NCBI RefSeq assembly: GCF_009720365.1 | Contig: NZ_ML769314.1 | Coordinates: 53,264-117,263 of the forward strand | Length of the DNA stretch: 64,000 nucleotides | Reading direction: 5' to 3' | Source: Catellatospora paridis | GTDB taxonomy: Bacteria > Actinomycetota > Actinomycetes > Mycobacteriales > Micromonosporaceae | Shown here: piece by piece, positions 8,122-17,377 of the stretch | Layout: the number at the start of each line of letters is the position of its first letter | Numbering within the stretch: the stretch's first letter is position 1 | Position numbers and translations under genes: made by a program | The notes under the pieces: model-generated | The model's database searches: none | The model's input: only the letters and a program-made list of their open reading frames with translations | Told to the model about the DNA's origin: nothing

Positions 8122-8886
8122 TCAGCGGAGGTGGGAGGCGCCGTTGAGGTCGAGGACGGCGCCGGAGGCCCATTCGGCGGCGGGGTCGGCGAGCCAGAGG
8201 ACGGCGGCGGCGATCTCCTCGGGGCGGGCGACCCGGCCGAACGGGCTCTGTGCGGCGTGCTCGGCCCCCCGGGGGACCTTGTAGGAGGCGTTGGTCTCGT
8301 CCTCCTGGACGTAGCCGGGGGCGACCGTGGCGACGCCGATGCGGTACGGGGCCAGCGCGACGGCGAGGGACTGGCCCATGGCGTGCAGGCCGGCCTTGGC
8401 GGCGCCGTACGCGGGCTGGCCGGGCTCGCCGCGGTAGGCGCCGCGCGAGCCGACGTTGATCACGCGGGCGGGCGGGGAGCCCGGGGGGCGGCCCAGCATG
8501 TGCCGGACCGCGCAGTAGGTGACGTTCGCGGGGCCGGTCAGGTTCACCGCGAGCGTGCGTGCCCACAACTCCTGCCACTCGGTGTAGGAGACCCCGGTGA
8601 TCGGGTGCGGGTACGCCTGCCCGGCATTGTTGACCAGCACGTCGAGCCCGCCCAGCGCCTCCGCGGCGGCGTCGACCATCGCGGCGACGGCGGCCGGGTC
8701 GGCCAGGTCCGCCCGTACCACGGCATGTCCTTCGCCGGGCAGCGAGGCTCGCAGCGACTCGGCGAGGTCGGCGGAGTCGCGGTGGTGGATCGCGACCCGG
8801 TCGCCGCGGGCGGCGAACGCGGCCGCCACGGCCCGGCCGACGCCGCGCGACGCTCCGGTCACCAGCACCGCACGTGGCTTTGACAT
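8122..8886 (-). CDS. SDR family NAD(P)-dependent oxidoreductase
   Basis: A 254-residue classical short-chain dehydrogenase. The cofactor motif TGASRGVG is at residues 10-17, NNAG at 86-89, and the catalytic triad is S147 (NVGSRGAY), Y160 and K164 (YGAAK). The motif spacing resembles 3-oxoacyl-ACP reductase-like enzymes, but the substrate is unknown. The ATG lacks a Shine-Dalgarno; TAGGCT at 8893-8898 lies at -12 to -7. The promoter region is shared with the divergent HIT gene. Confidence 0.85.
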   Translation of the reverse strand: MSKPRAVLVTGASRGVGRAVAAAFAARGDRVAIHHRDSADLAESLRASLPGEGHAVVRADLADPAAVAAMVDAAAEALGGLDVLVNNAGQAYPHPITGVSYTEWQELWARTLAVNLTGPANVTYCAVRHMLGRPPGSPPARVINVGSRGAYRGEPGQPAYGAAKAGLHAMGQSLAVALAPYRIGVATVAPGYVQEDETNASYKVPRGAEHAAQSPFGRVARPEEIAAAVLWLADPAAEWASGAVLDLNGASHLR

Positions 8887-8892
8887 GAGGTG

Positions 8893-8902
8893 AGCCTACG
8901 AT
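8893..8902. promoter_or_regulatory. Interlocked divergent -10 boxes for SDR and HIT genes
   Basis: The minus-strand box TAGGCT (8893-8898) is at -12 to -7 of the SDR ATG. The plus-strand box TACGAT (8897-8902) is at -13 to -8 of the HIT GTG. Both fit TANNNT and share the self-complementary TA at 8897-8898. The start codons are 23 bases apart with no room for separate 5' leaders. Confidence 0.6.
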
Positions 8903-8909
8903 CTGTCTC

Positions 8910-9263
8910 GTGACCGTTGCCGACTGCCTGTTCTGCCGCATCGTGACGGGGGAGATCCCCGCGACGGTGGTCGTCGAGACCGAGCGCACCCTCGCGTTCC
9001 GGGACATCGCGCCGAAGGCCCCCACCCACGTCCTGGTGATCCCCAAGGAGCACTACGCGGATATCGCGTCGCTGGCCACGGACAATCCAGGGCTGGCCGG
9101 CGAGGTGCTGGGCACCGTCGCCGACGTGGCCACCGCCGAGGGCCTGGCCGGCGAGGGCTTCCGGGTGATCTTCAATACCGGCGCGTCGGTGGGGCAGACC
9201 GTGTTCCACGCGCACGCGCACGTGCTCGGCGGTGTCGACATGGACGGCGACCTCACCGGGTAG
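8910..9263 (+). CDS. HIT family (histidine triad) protein, HinT-like
   Basis: A 117-residue nucleotide phosphoramidase-like protein. The triad is H100-A-H102-A-H104-V near the C-terminus, and CLFCRIVTGEIPA near the N-terminus is the usual HinT opening. Family members hydrolyse AMP-lysine or adenosine phosphoramidates. It starts with GTG under a leaderless-type box. Its TAG stop codon forms the first half of the -10 box of the next gene. Confidence 0.9.
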   Translation: MTVADCLFCRIVTGEIPATVVVETERTLAFRDIAPKAPTHVLVIPKEHYADIASLATDNPGLAGEVLGTVADVATAEGLAGEGFRVIFNTGASVGQTVFHAHAHVLGGVDMDGDLTG

Positions 9264-9273
9264 TCTCGCCGCC

Positions 9274-10650
9274 GTGGCAGACCTGAACCGCACTCTCGAA
9301 CGCCTGGTCCGCGCCGTACAGGCCGAGGCCCGGGTGCCCGCTCTCAGCGTGGCGCTGCGCCGCGACGACCGCCCGCTGTGGACCTTCCAGGTGGGCGGGT
9401 CCGGCAATCCCGGCGCGCCGCTGGACGCCGACACCCCGTTCCGGATCGGGTCGATCACGAAGACCTTCACCGCGGTGCTGGTGCTGCAAGCCCGCGACGC
9501 GGGCCTGCTCGACCTCGACGACCCGATCGGCGCGCACCTGGACGTGCCCGCGCACGGCGGGCTGACGATCCGGCGGCTGCTGTCGCACACCGCGGGCCTG
9601 CAACGCGAGCCGGTCGGCGACGTGTGGGACACGCTGACCCCGCCGGATCTGCCGGGCCTGCTCGACGACCTGGCCCGCACCGAGGCGATCCACCCTCCGG
9701 CGCGCCGCTTCCACTACTCCAACCTGGGCTTCGCGCTGCTGGGCCACCTGGCCGCGCGGCGGCTCGGCGGCGACTGGTGGGACCTGGTCGACGAGCGGAT
9801 CTGCCGCCCGCTGGGCCTGTCCGCCACCACGTACGGCGCCCCGGCGCACGCCGCGATCGGCTACCTCGTCGACGAGTACTCCGACCACGCCCGGCCGGAG
9901 CCGCCGACCGACTTCGGCGCGGTCGGCCCGGCCGCGCAGCTCTGGAGCACCGCCGCCGACCAGGCCCGCTGGGCGGCGTTCCTGACCGACCCGGCGTCGG
10001 TGGACCCGGCCGGCGCGGTGCTGGCCGCGGCCACGCTCGCCGAGGCGCGCCGGCCGCTGACGCCGCGCAACGAGACGCTGTGGGAATCGGGCGTCGGCCT
10101 GGGCCTGATGCTGTGGCCGCGCGAGGGCCGCGTGCTGCACGTGGGCCACAACGGCGCGATGCCCGGCTTCCTGGCTGCCGCGTGCGGCCGTCACGGCGGT
10201 CCCGGCAACCCGGGGGGTATGGCCGCAGCCGTGCTGGCCTCCTCGGGCACCGCCTCGGCGATCATCGACCTGCCGCACCGGCTGATCGAGGAGGCGCTGG
10301 CCGCCGACCCGGTGGACGTCGCGCCGTGGGCCCCGGGCGAGCCCGCCCCCGAGCACCTGCGCAGCGTGCTGGGCCGCTGGTGGGGCGAGGGCTACGAGTA
10401 CGTGTTCCGCTGGGCCGACGGCGCGCTGACCGGCCGCGGCGCGGACGACCCGGCCGACGCGCCCCCGGCGGTCTTCGCGGCGCTGCCCGGCGAGCCGGAC
10501 GTGCTGCGTACCGTCTCGGGCCGGGAGGTGGGCGAGCGGCTGCGGCTGACCCGCGACGCCTCCGGTGAGGTGGTCCGCATGCACTGGGCGACCTACCGCT
10601 TCACCCGCCGCCAGGAGACCTTCGACGGGGTCTGGGTCAGCCGTCCCTGA
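9274..10650 (+). CDS. Serine hydrolase, class C beta-lactamase family
   Basis: A 458-residue penicillin-binding/DD-peptidase-fold hydrolase. Motif 1 is S60-x-x-K63 (GSITKTF), motif 2 is Y148-S-N150, and motif 3 is HxG-like (HVGHNGAMPG, about residue 290). No signal peptide is seen, so it is probably a cytoplasmic esterase or aminopeptidase-like enzyme rather than a secreted beta-lactamase. The GTG start is supported by TAGTCT at 9261-9266 (-13 to -8), which uses the stop codon of the HIT gene. Read-through from the HIT gene is also likely. Confidence 0.85.
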   Translation: MADLNRTLERLVRAVQAEARVPALSVALRRDDRPLWTFQVGGSGNPGAPLDADTPFRIGSITKTFTAVLVLQARDAGLLDLDDPIGAHLDVPAHGGLTIRRLLSHTAGLQREPVGDVWDTLTPPDLPGLLDDLARTEAIHPPARRFHYSNLGFALLGHLAARRLGGDWWDLVDERICRPLGLSATTYGAPAHAAIGYLVDEYSDHARPEPPTDFGAVGPAAQLWSTAADQARWAAFLTDPASVDPAGAVLAAATLAEARRPLTPRNETLWESGVGLGLMLWPREGRVLHVGHNGAMPGFLAAACGRHGGPGNPGGMAAAVLASSGTASAIIDLPHRLIEEALAADPVDVAPWAPGEPAPEHLRSVLGRWWGEGYEYVFRWADGALTGRGADDPADAPPAVFAALPGEPDVLRTVSGREVGERLRLTRDASGEVVRMHWATYRFTRRQETFDGVWVSRP

Positions 10651-10700
10651 GGTATCCCCCGCATGCCGAACCCACCACGCCGTCATAACCACTGGCGGCG

Positions 10701-11840
<1,140 letters not shown>

Positions 11841-11856
11841 CGACTAGGGAATCAGA

Positions 11857-12408
11857 GTGTCTATCGAGATCGCCAACGAGTCCGGGTTCGACGTCGACGC
11901 CGACAACATCGTCGCCGTCGCCCGGCACGCCCTGGTCCAGATGGGTGTCAACCCGCTCGCCGAGCTGTCGGTGCTGCTGGTCGACTCCGACTACATGGCG
12001 GAGCTGAACCACCGCTGGATGGACAAGGACGGCCCCACGGACGTGCTGGCCTTCCCGATGGACGAGGACACGATCGACCACGGCCCGTCGGAGTCCTCCG
12101 GCGGGCAGCCGTCGCTGCTCGGCGACATTGTGCTGTGCCCGGAGGTGGCGGCGTCGCAGGCGGCGCGGTACGGCTCCGCGGATCCCCGCATGCGCACCGG
12201 TGATAGCGTGCCGGAGGCGCCCGCCCCCGGGCTGCACGGTGACTACAGCACCACGGACGAGCTGAGCATGCTCACCATCCACGGCGTGCTGCATCTGCTC
12301 GGCTATGACCACGCCGAGCCGGAGGAGGAGCGGGAGATGTTCGCCCTGCAGGGCAAACTCCTGGACAGCTGGCAGGCTCGGGCAGCGGGCGGGGCGAGCG
12401 GATCATGA
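11857..12408 (+). CDS. ybeY: Endoribonuclease YbeY (rRNA maturation)
   Basis: A 183-residue single-strand-specific metallo-RNase needed for 16S rRNA 3' processing and ribosome quality control. The zinc ligands are H142, H146 and H152 in [12 protein letters not shown]. It is longer than the roughly 155-residue E. coli enzyme because of a Ser/Gly/Pro-rich insertion (about residues 75-132) between the core and the metal site. The GTG start follows phoH closely. The order phoH-ybeY-corC is typical for bacteria. Confidence 0.95.
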   Translation: MSIEIANESGFDVDADNIVAVARHALVQMGVNPLAELSVLLVDSDYMAELNHRWMDKDGPTDVLAFPMDEDTIDHGPSESSGGQPSLLGDIVLCPEVAASQAARYGSADPRMRTGDSVPEAPAPGLHGDYSTTDELSMLTIHGVLHLLGYDHAEPEEEREMFALQGKLLDSWQARAAGGASGS

Positions 12409-12448
12409 ATCCTGCCCATACCGTTCCGGCTGAGGACGGGACAGCACG

Positions 12449-13765
12449 GTGACCGAGCTGGGCGGACTGCCCGACGGGCCGCTGCTGTGGTCGGCGGCCG
12501 GTCTGGTGGTGCTGGCGGGGCTGTTCGCGATGACGGAATCGGCTCTCGCCGTGATCTCTCCCGCCCGCGCGGCGGAGCTGAACCGCGAAGGCCTGCGCGG
12601 CGCTGCGGCGCTGCAGGCGGTGGCCGCCGACGCGGTACGCCACATCAACCTGCTCCTGCTGCTGCGGCTGCTGTGCGAACTGACCGCCACCACGCTGGTG
12701 GCCCTGGTCGCCGTCGACACCTTCGGGCCCGGCTGGACGGCCGCGCTGGTCACCGCCGGCGCGATGAGCGTGATCAGCTTCGTGGTGGTGGGCGTGGCCC
12801 CGCGCACCATCGGCCGTCAGCATGCGTACGAGGTGGGCCGTTACACCGCTCCGGTGCTGCGCTGGCTGGGCCGGGTGCTCGGCCCGCTGGCCAGCCTGCT
12901 GATCATCATCGGTAACGCGGTCACCCCGGGCAAGGGCTTCCGCGAGGGGCCGTTCGCCAGCACCCAGGTGGAGCTGCGCGAGCTGGTCGACCTAGCCGAG
13001 CAGCGCGGCGTCGTGGAGCACGGCGAGCGCGAGATGATCCACTCCGTGTTCGCGCTGGGCGACACCATCGCCCGCGAGGTCATGGTGCCCCGCACCGAGA
13101 TGGTCTGGGTGGAGTCGAGCAAGACCGCCGAGCAGGCGCTCGCGCTGGCCCTGCGCTCGGGCTTCTCCCGGGTGCCCGTCATCGGCGAGTCCGTCGACGA
13201 CGTGCTCGGCGTGGTCTACCTCAAGGACATGGCCCGCCAGGTGCAGGAGGGCGGCGCCGAGACGCCGGTCGAGCACCTGATGCGGGTGGCGGCGTTCGTG
13301 CCGGAGTTCAAGCCCGTCGACGACCTGCTGTCGGAGATGCAGGCGGCCCGCACCCACCTCGCCATCGTCATCGACGAGTACGGCGGCACCGCCGGCCTGA
13401 TCACCATCGAGGACATCCTCGAGGAGATCGTCGGCGAGATCACCGACGAGTACGACGTCGAGCGGCCCCCGGTCGAGCGGCTGGAGGACGGCGCGGTGCG
13501 GGTGACCGGGCGGCTGCCGATCGAGGACCTCGGCGAGCTGTTCGACGTCGAGCTGCCCGCCGACGAGGTGGAGACCGTGGCCGGCCTGCTCGCCCAGGCG
13601 CTGGGCCGGGTGCCGATCCCCGGCGCGCGGGTGTCCGTGGGCGGGCTGACCCTGGTCGCCGAGGGCACCACCGGCCGGCGCAACCACATCGACACGGTGC
13701 TGGTCAAGCGCGAGGAACCCGCCGAGAAGACCACCCCCTCCGAAAGGCACATGGCAGATGTCTGA
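12449..13765 (+). CDS. Hemolysin C/CorC-like membrane protein (DUF21-CBS-CorC_HlyC)
   Basis: A 438-residue CNNM-type membrane protein. Residues about 1-185 form the DUF21 transmembrane domain. A tandem CBS pair (about 205-325) includes VPRTEMVWV and FSRVPVIGESVDDVLGVVYLKD. The C-terminal CorC_HlyC domain is at about 340-425. Homologues transport or regulate magnesium and other divalent cations. The last 8 bases overlap the next gene, indicating translational coupling. Confidence 0.92.
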   Translation: MTELGGLPDGPLLWSAAGLVVLAGLFAMTESALAVISPARAAELNREGLRGAAALQAVAADAVRHINLLLLLRLLCELTATTLVALVAVDTFGPGWTAALVTAGAMSVISFVVVGVAPRTIGRQHAYEVGRYTAPVLRWLGRVLGPLASLLIIIGNAVTPGKGFREGPFASTQVELRELVDLAEQRGVVEHGEREMIHSVFALGDTIAREVMVPRTEMVWVESSKTAEQALALALRSGFSRVPVIGESVDDVLGVVYLKDMARQVQEGGAETPVEHLMRVAAFVPEFKPVDDLLSEMQAARTHLAIVIDEYGGTAGLITIEDILEEIVGEITDEYDVERPPVERLEDGAVRVTGRLPIEDLGELFDVELPADEVETVAGLLAQALGRVPIPGARVSVGGLTLVAEGTTGRRNHIDTVLVKREEPAEKTTPSERHMADV

Positions 13766-14111
13766 CGTCACCCTCGAGTCGGTCTCGGCCGAGGACCGCA
13801 AGCTGCTCACCATGGCCCGCTCGGCCCGCGCCCGGATCGACGCGATCGAGGGCGCGGCGGTGCGCGACGGCGACGGGCGCACGTACACCGGGGTCAGCAT
13901 CAGCCTGCCGTCGTTCTCGGTGTCGGCGCTGCGGCTCGCGGTGGCCTCGGCGGTCGCCGCGGGCGCGAGCTCGCTGGAGGCGGCGCTGGTGGTGACCGAG
14001 GCGTCGATGGTCGACAGCCAGGACCTGGCCGCCGTCCGTGACGTGACCACCGGCATCCCGGTCTACCTGGCCACCCCCGACGGCAGCATCGCCGCAGCCG
14101 GCACGGCCTGA
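13758..14111 (+). CDS. Degenerate cytidine deaminase-like protein
   Basis: A 117-residue protein at the position where actinobacteria often have a small cytidine-deaminase-like gene before era. It keeps the fold outline (LLTMARSARARI, DGRTYTGVSISLPSF, SALRLAVASAVAAGA) but has no C/HAE and no PCxxC motif, and no cysteine at all, so it cannot bind catalytic zinc. It may be a structural or regulatory relic. It overlaps corC by 8 bases. The usual next gene, era, is 10 kb away here. Confidence 0.65.
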   Translation: MSDVTLESVSAEDRKLLTMARSARARIDAIEGAAVRDGDGRTYTGVSISLPSFSVSALRLAVASAVAAGASSLEAALVVTEASMVDSQDLAAVRDVTTGIPVYLATPDGSIAAAGTA

Positions 14112-14140
14112 TTTCGCCGCTGGTCACCGCCCCGCAGAGT

Positions 14141-14192
14141 TAAGAAGGGCACCTTCTACAACGCTATGCGTTGTAGAAGGTGCCCTTCCTTT
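14141..14192 (-). repeat. AAGGAAGGGCACCTTC palindromic element, copy 1 (convergent junction)
   Basis: Arms 14145-14164 and 14168-14187 (AAGGGCACCTTCTACAACGC) are perfectly complementary with a 3-base loop. Read on the minus strand it runs from AAGGAAGGG to CTTCTTAAC, the polarity shared with the copies at 34.3, 38.8 and 53.4 kb. It separates the cytidine-deaminase-like gene from the convergent epimerase and can act as a terminator in both directions. Confidence 0.75.
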
Positions 14193-14197
14193 TGCTC

Positions 14198-15007
14198 TCA
14201 GACGGGGCCGAGGTGGGTGAGGTGGCGGTCTACGACGGTTTTGACGGTTTCGGCGGGGTCGGTGTCCCAGATGGTCTGGTTGAAGATCTCGACCTCGACG
14301 TGGCCGGTGTAGCCGGCGCGGAGCACCGCGTCGGTGATGGGTGCGAAGTCGATGTGGCCGTCGCCGACGTGGCCGCGGCCGAGCAGCATGTCGGCGGGCA
14401 GCGGGACGACCCAGTCGCAGACCTGGTAGGCCGAGATGCGGCCCTCGGCGCGGGTGATCTGGGTGAACAGCTGCGGGTCCCACCACACGTGGTAGGTGTC
14501 GACGACGACGCCGACCTCGTGCGGGGCGAACGGCTCGGCCAGGTGCAGCGCCTGCCCGAGGGTGGACACCACCGCCCGGTCGGCGCAGAACATCGGGTGC
14601 AGCGGCTCGATCGCCAGGCGTACGCCGAGGCTGCTCGCATACGGCACCAGCTGCTCCAGGGCGCGGGCCACGTGGGCGCGGGCCGCGGGCAGGTCCTTCG
14701 AGCCCTCGGCCAGTCCGCCGACGACCAGCACCAGCTCGGCGGTGCCGAGGTCGGCGGCCTCCTCGATGGCGCGCCGGTTGTCCGCCAGCCCCTCGGCCGA
14801 GCCGGTGGTGACGAAGCCGCCCCGGCACAGGCTGGTGACGGTCAGCTCGTACTGGTCGAGCAGCCGCTTGGCGGCCTTGGCCCCGCCCGCCGCCTCGACG
14901 ACGTCCCGCCACGGGCCGATGCCGGTGATGCCGTTCTCGGCGCACAGCCGGGCGGCCTGGGCGAGCGTCGCCTTCTTGATGGTGGCGGTGTTCAGCGACA
15001 GCCTCAT
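14198..15007 (-). CDS. Sugar phosphate isomerase/epimerase (TIM barrel)
   Basis: A 269-residue AP-endonuclease-2-type TIM barrel. Barrel segments that usually carry the metal ligands are recognisable: LAIEPLHP, VVVDTYHVWWDP and HVEVEIFN. It is the last gene of a three-gene operon (Gfo/Idh/MocA oxidoreductase, DUF993, epimerase) and its ATG overlaps the DUF993 stop as ATGA. Such trios act on unusual sugars or inositol-like compounds; the substrate here is unknown. Regulation is probably by the divergent LacI protein. Confidence 0.82.
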   Translation of the reverse strand: MRLSLNTATIKKATLAQAARLCAENGITGIGPWRDVVEAAGGAKAAKRLLDQYELTVTSLCRGGFVTTGSAEGLADNRRAIEEAADLGTAELVLVVGGLAEGSKDLPAARAHVARALEQLVPYASSLGVRLAIEPLHPMFCADRAVVSTLGQALHLAEPFAPHEVGVVVDTYHVWWDPQLFTQITRAEGRISAYQVCDWVVPLPADMLLGRGHVGDGHIDFAPITDAVLRAGYTGHVEVEIFNQTIWDTDPAETVKTVVDRHLTHLGPV

Positions 15008-16098
15008 GCCGCGCCGTCCAGGTAACGCGCGAGCCGGTCCGCGGCCAGGTCGGGGTCGTCGAGCACGCCCGCCTCCCCGGCGAGGCGGTGCAGCTCCAGC
15101 AGGTGGTCGCGGGAGCGCGAGTGCTCCTGCCCGCCCACCATGACGAACCGCTCCTGGTGCCCGTTGAGCCAGGCCAGGAACACGATGCCGGTCTTGTAGT
15201 GGTAGGTCGGCGTGCCGAAGATGTGCTTGGCCAGCGGCACGGTCGGGTCGAGGATCGCGCGGAACCCGGCGGTGTCACCGGCGTCCAGCAGTTCCAGCGC
15301 CTTCGCGGCGGGGACCGCGATGGCGTCGAAGATGCCCAGCAGCGCGTCCGAGTAGCCGACCTCGTCGCCCGCGATCAGCTGCGGGTAGTTGAAGTCGTCG
15401 CCGGTGTAGAGGCGTACGCCGTCGGGCAGCCGCCGACGGATCGCGACCTCGCGGGCCTCGTCCAGCAGGGACACCTTGATGCCGTCGATCTTCGAAGCGT
15501 TGGCGTGGATCAGCTCCAGCGCGCTCTCGGTCGCCGCGTCCAGGTCGGCCGCGCCCCAGTAGCCCGCCAGCGCCGGGTCGAACATGTCGCCGAGCCAGTG
15601 CAGGATCACCGGCTGCTCGGCCTGCGCCAGCAGCTTGCCGTAGACGGCGTGGTAGTCGGCGGGGCCGGTGGCGGCCGCGGCCAGCGCTCGTGACGCCATC
15701 AGGATGACCTTCGCACCGGCCTCCTGCACCACGTCGAGCTGCTCGGCGTACGCGGCCTCGATGGCGGCCAGGCCGTGCGCGCCGGGGGCGAGCTGGTCGG
15801 TCCCCGCGCCGCAGGCCAGCCGCCCGCCGACGGACTTGGCCTCGGCGCCGCTGCGCCGGATCAGCTCCGTGGTGGCGGCCCAGTCCAGGCCCATGCCGCG
15901 CTGTGCGGTGTCCATCGCGTCGGCGATGCCCAGGCCCAGCGACCACAGGTGGTGCCGGAACCGCATGGTCGCGTCCCAGTCGACGACCGCCGGGCGGCCC
16001 GCCCCGTTGTCGGCGGCCGGGTCGGCGACGACGTGCGCCGCGGCGTAGAAGACCCGGCTGCGGGCGGCAGCCGTGCCCTGCTCGGCAGGCGCGCTCAC
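15004..16098 (-). CDS. DUF993 family protein (dihydrodipicolinate synthase-like barrel)
   Basis: A 364-residue protein of the DUF993 family, which resembles the DapA/aldolase class of TIM barrels. Recognisable stretches are WDATMRFRHHLWSLGLGIAD near residue 35, ILHWLGDMFDP and DGIKVSLLD; the lysine in IKVSL is the natural Schiff-base candidate. It may be an aldolase-type lyase acting on the oxidised sugar made by its neighbours. GTG 16098 overlaps the oxidoreductase stop as GTGA, and the TGA overlaps the epimerase ATG, so the three genes are translationally coupled. Confidence 0.78.
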   Translation of the reverse strand: MSAPAEQGTAAARSRVFYAAAHVVADPAADNGAGRPAVVDWDATMRFRHHLWSLGLGIADAMDTAQRGMGLDWAATTELIRRSGAEAKSVGGRLACGAGTDQLAPGAHGLAAIEAAYAEQLDVVQEAGAKVILMASRALAAAATGPADYHAVYGKLLAQAEQPVILHWLGDMFDPALAGYWGAADLDAATESALELIHANASKIDGIKVSLLDEAREVAIRRRLPDGVRLYTGDDFNYPQLIAGDEVGYSDALLGIFDAIAVPAAKALELLDAGDTAGFRAILDPTVPLAKHIFGTPTYHYKTGIVFLAWLNGHQERFVMVGGQEHSRSRDHLLELHRLAGEAGVLDDPDLAADRLARYLDGAA

Positions 16099-17240
16099 AG
16101 GTCGCCGACCAGGATCTTGCGGCCCTCGCGGGCGGACTGCAGGCCCAGCTCGGCCAGCTGCACGCCACGGGCGCCCGCGTAGAGGTCGTGGCCGTACGGC
16201 GCGTCGGCGACCACGTACGCCAGGAACTCCTCCCACTGTCGCTTGAAGCCGTTGTCGTAGGTGTCGTTCTCCGGCAGCTCGCTCCACTGGTCGCGGAAGT
16301 CGTGGCTGACCGGCAGGTCGGGGTTCCACACCGGCTTCGGGGTGGTGGCGCGGTGCTGGATGCGGCAGTTGCGCAGGCCGGCCACGGCGCTGCCCTCGGT
16401 GCCGTCGACGTGGAAGGTGACCAGCTCGGTGCGGTCCACGCGGGTGGTCCAGGAGCTGTTGACCGAGGCGACGATGCCGCCCTCCAGCTCCAGCACGGCG
16501 TACGCGGCGTCGTCGGCGGTGGCCGGGTAGGCCTTGCCCTGCTCGTCCCAGCGCTGCGGGATGTGCGTGGCCATCTGCGCGTAGACCGAGCGCACCGGGG
16601 CGATCACGTGGTCGAGCACGTAACGCCAGTGCGGGAACATGTCGAGGATGATGCCGCCGCCGTCCTCGGACCGGTAGTTCCAGCTCGGACGCTGCGCGGT
16701 CTGCCAGTCGCCCTCGAACACCCAGTAGCCGAACTCGACCCGCACCGACAGGATGCGGCCGAAGAAGCCCGACTCGACCAGGCGGCGGAGCTTCAGCAGG
16801 CCGGGCAGGTAGAGCTTGTCGGCCACCACGCCGTGCTTGATGCCCGCGGCCTGCGCCTCGTCGGCCAGCGCGACGGCGTCGGCCAGCGACTCGGCGGTCG
16901 GCTTCTCGGTGTAGATGTGCTTGCCCGCGGCGATGGCCTGGCGCAGCGCGGCGACGCGGGCGGTGGTCACCTGTGCGTCGAAGTAGATCTCGTTGCTCTC
17001 GTCGGCCAGGGCCGCGGCCAGGTCAGTGGTGTAGCGGGTGAGTCCGTGCAGCTCCGCGAGCTGCTCCAGCTTCGCCGCGTTGCGGCCGACGAGCACCGGC
17101 TCCGGCCACACCACGGTGCCGTCGGCCAGCGCCAGGCCGCCCTGCTCGCGGATGGCGAGAATGGACCGCACCAGGTGCTGGCGGTAACCCATCCGGCCGG
17201 TGACACCGTTCATGACGATGCCGACAGTTCTGCGGTCCAT
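16095..17240 (-). CDS. Gfo/Idh/MocA family oxidoreductase
   Basis: A 381-residue NAD(P)-dependent sugar dehydrogenase-like enzyme. The N-terminal Rossmann segment is GIVMNGVTGRMGYRQHL, and the family EKP motif is in IYTEKPTAESLADAV. The C-terminal domain has the usual beta-sheet oxidoreductase fold, including WNYRSEDGGGIILDMFPHW. The ATG has GAGAGG 7 bases upstream; 13 in-frame codons further upstream are left out. It is first in the operon and divergent from the LacI gene, sharing its operator region. Confidence 0.85.
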   Translation of the reverse strand: MDRRTVGIVMNGVTGRMGYRQHLVRSILAIREQGGLALADGTVVWPEPVLVGRNAAKLEQLAELHGLTRYTTDLAAALADESNEIYFDAQVTTARVAALRQAIAAGKHIYTEKPTAESLADAVALADEAQAAGIKHGVVADKLYLPGLLKLRRLVESGFFGRILSVRVEFGYWVFEGDWQTAQRPSWNYRSEDGGGIILDMFPHWRYVLDHVIAPVRSVYAQMATHIPQRWDEQGKAYPATADDAAYAVLELEGGIVASVNSSWTTRVDRTELVTFHVDGTEGSAVAGLRNCRIQHRATTPKPVWNPDLPVSHDFRDQWSELPENDTYDNGFKRQWEEFLAYVVADAPYGHDLYAGARGVQLAELGLQSAREGRKILVGDL

Positions 17241-17338
17241 GCTCGTACCTCTCGGTCTGGCAGGTCGTGACGCGGGCACGACCTGTCGGGATCGGGGGAG
17301 GCCGCCGCTCGCGAGGAGCCGCGGCGAAGGGTGGGGGT

Positions 17339-17371
17339 GGAAAGCGCTTTCCGCCTGCGAGGCGGTACCCT
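17339..17371 (+). promoter_or_regulatory. LacI-family operator and lacI-type gene promoter
   Basis: GGAAAGCGCTTTCC (17339-17352) is a perfect 14-bp palindrome of the LacI/GalR class with the central CG. A TACCCT box (17366-17371) lies at -12 to -7 of the regulator's ATG, so binding would cover the -35 region. The site is 99 bases from the oxidoreductase start on the other strand and probably controls both transcripts. Confidence 0.75.
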
Positions 17372-17377
17372 ACGCCC

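Noticed and set aside
9274-10650. Antibiotic-resistance beta-lactamase
   Set aside because: No signal peptide and the motif context fits cytoplasmic esterase/aminopeptidase-type serine hydrolases.
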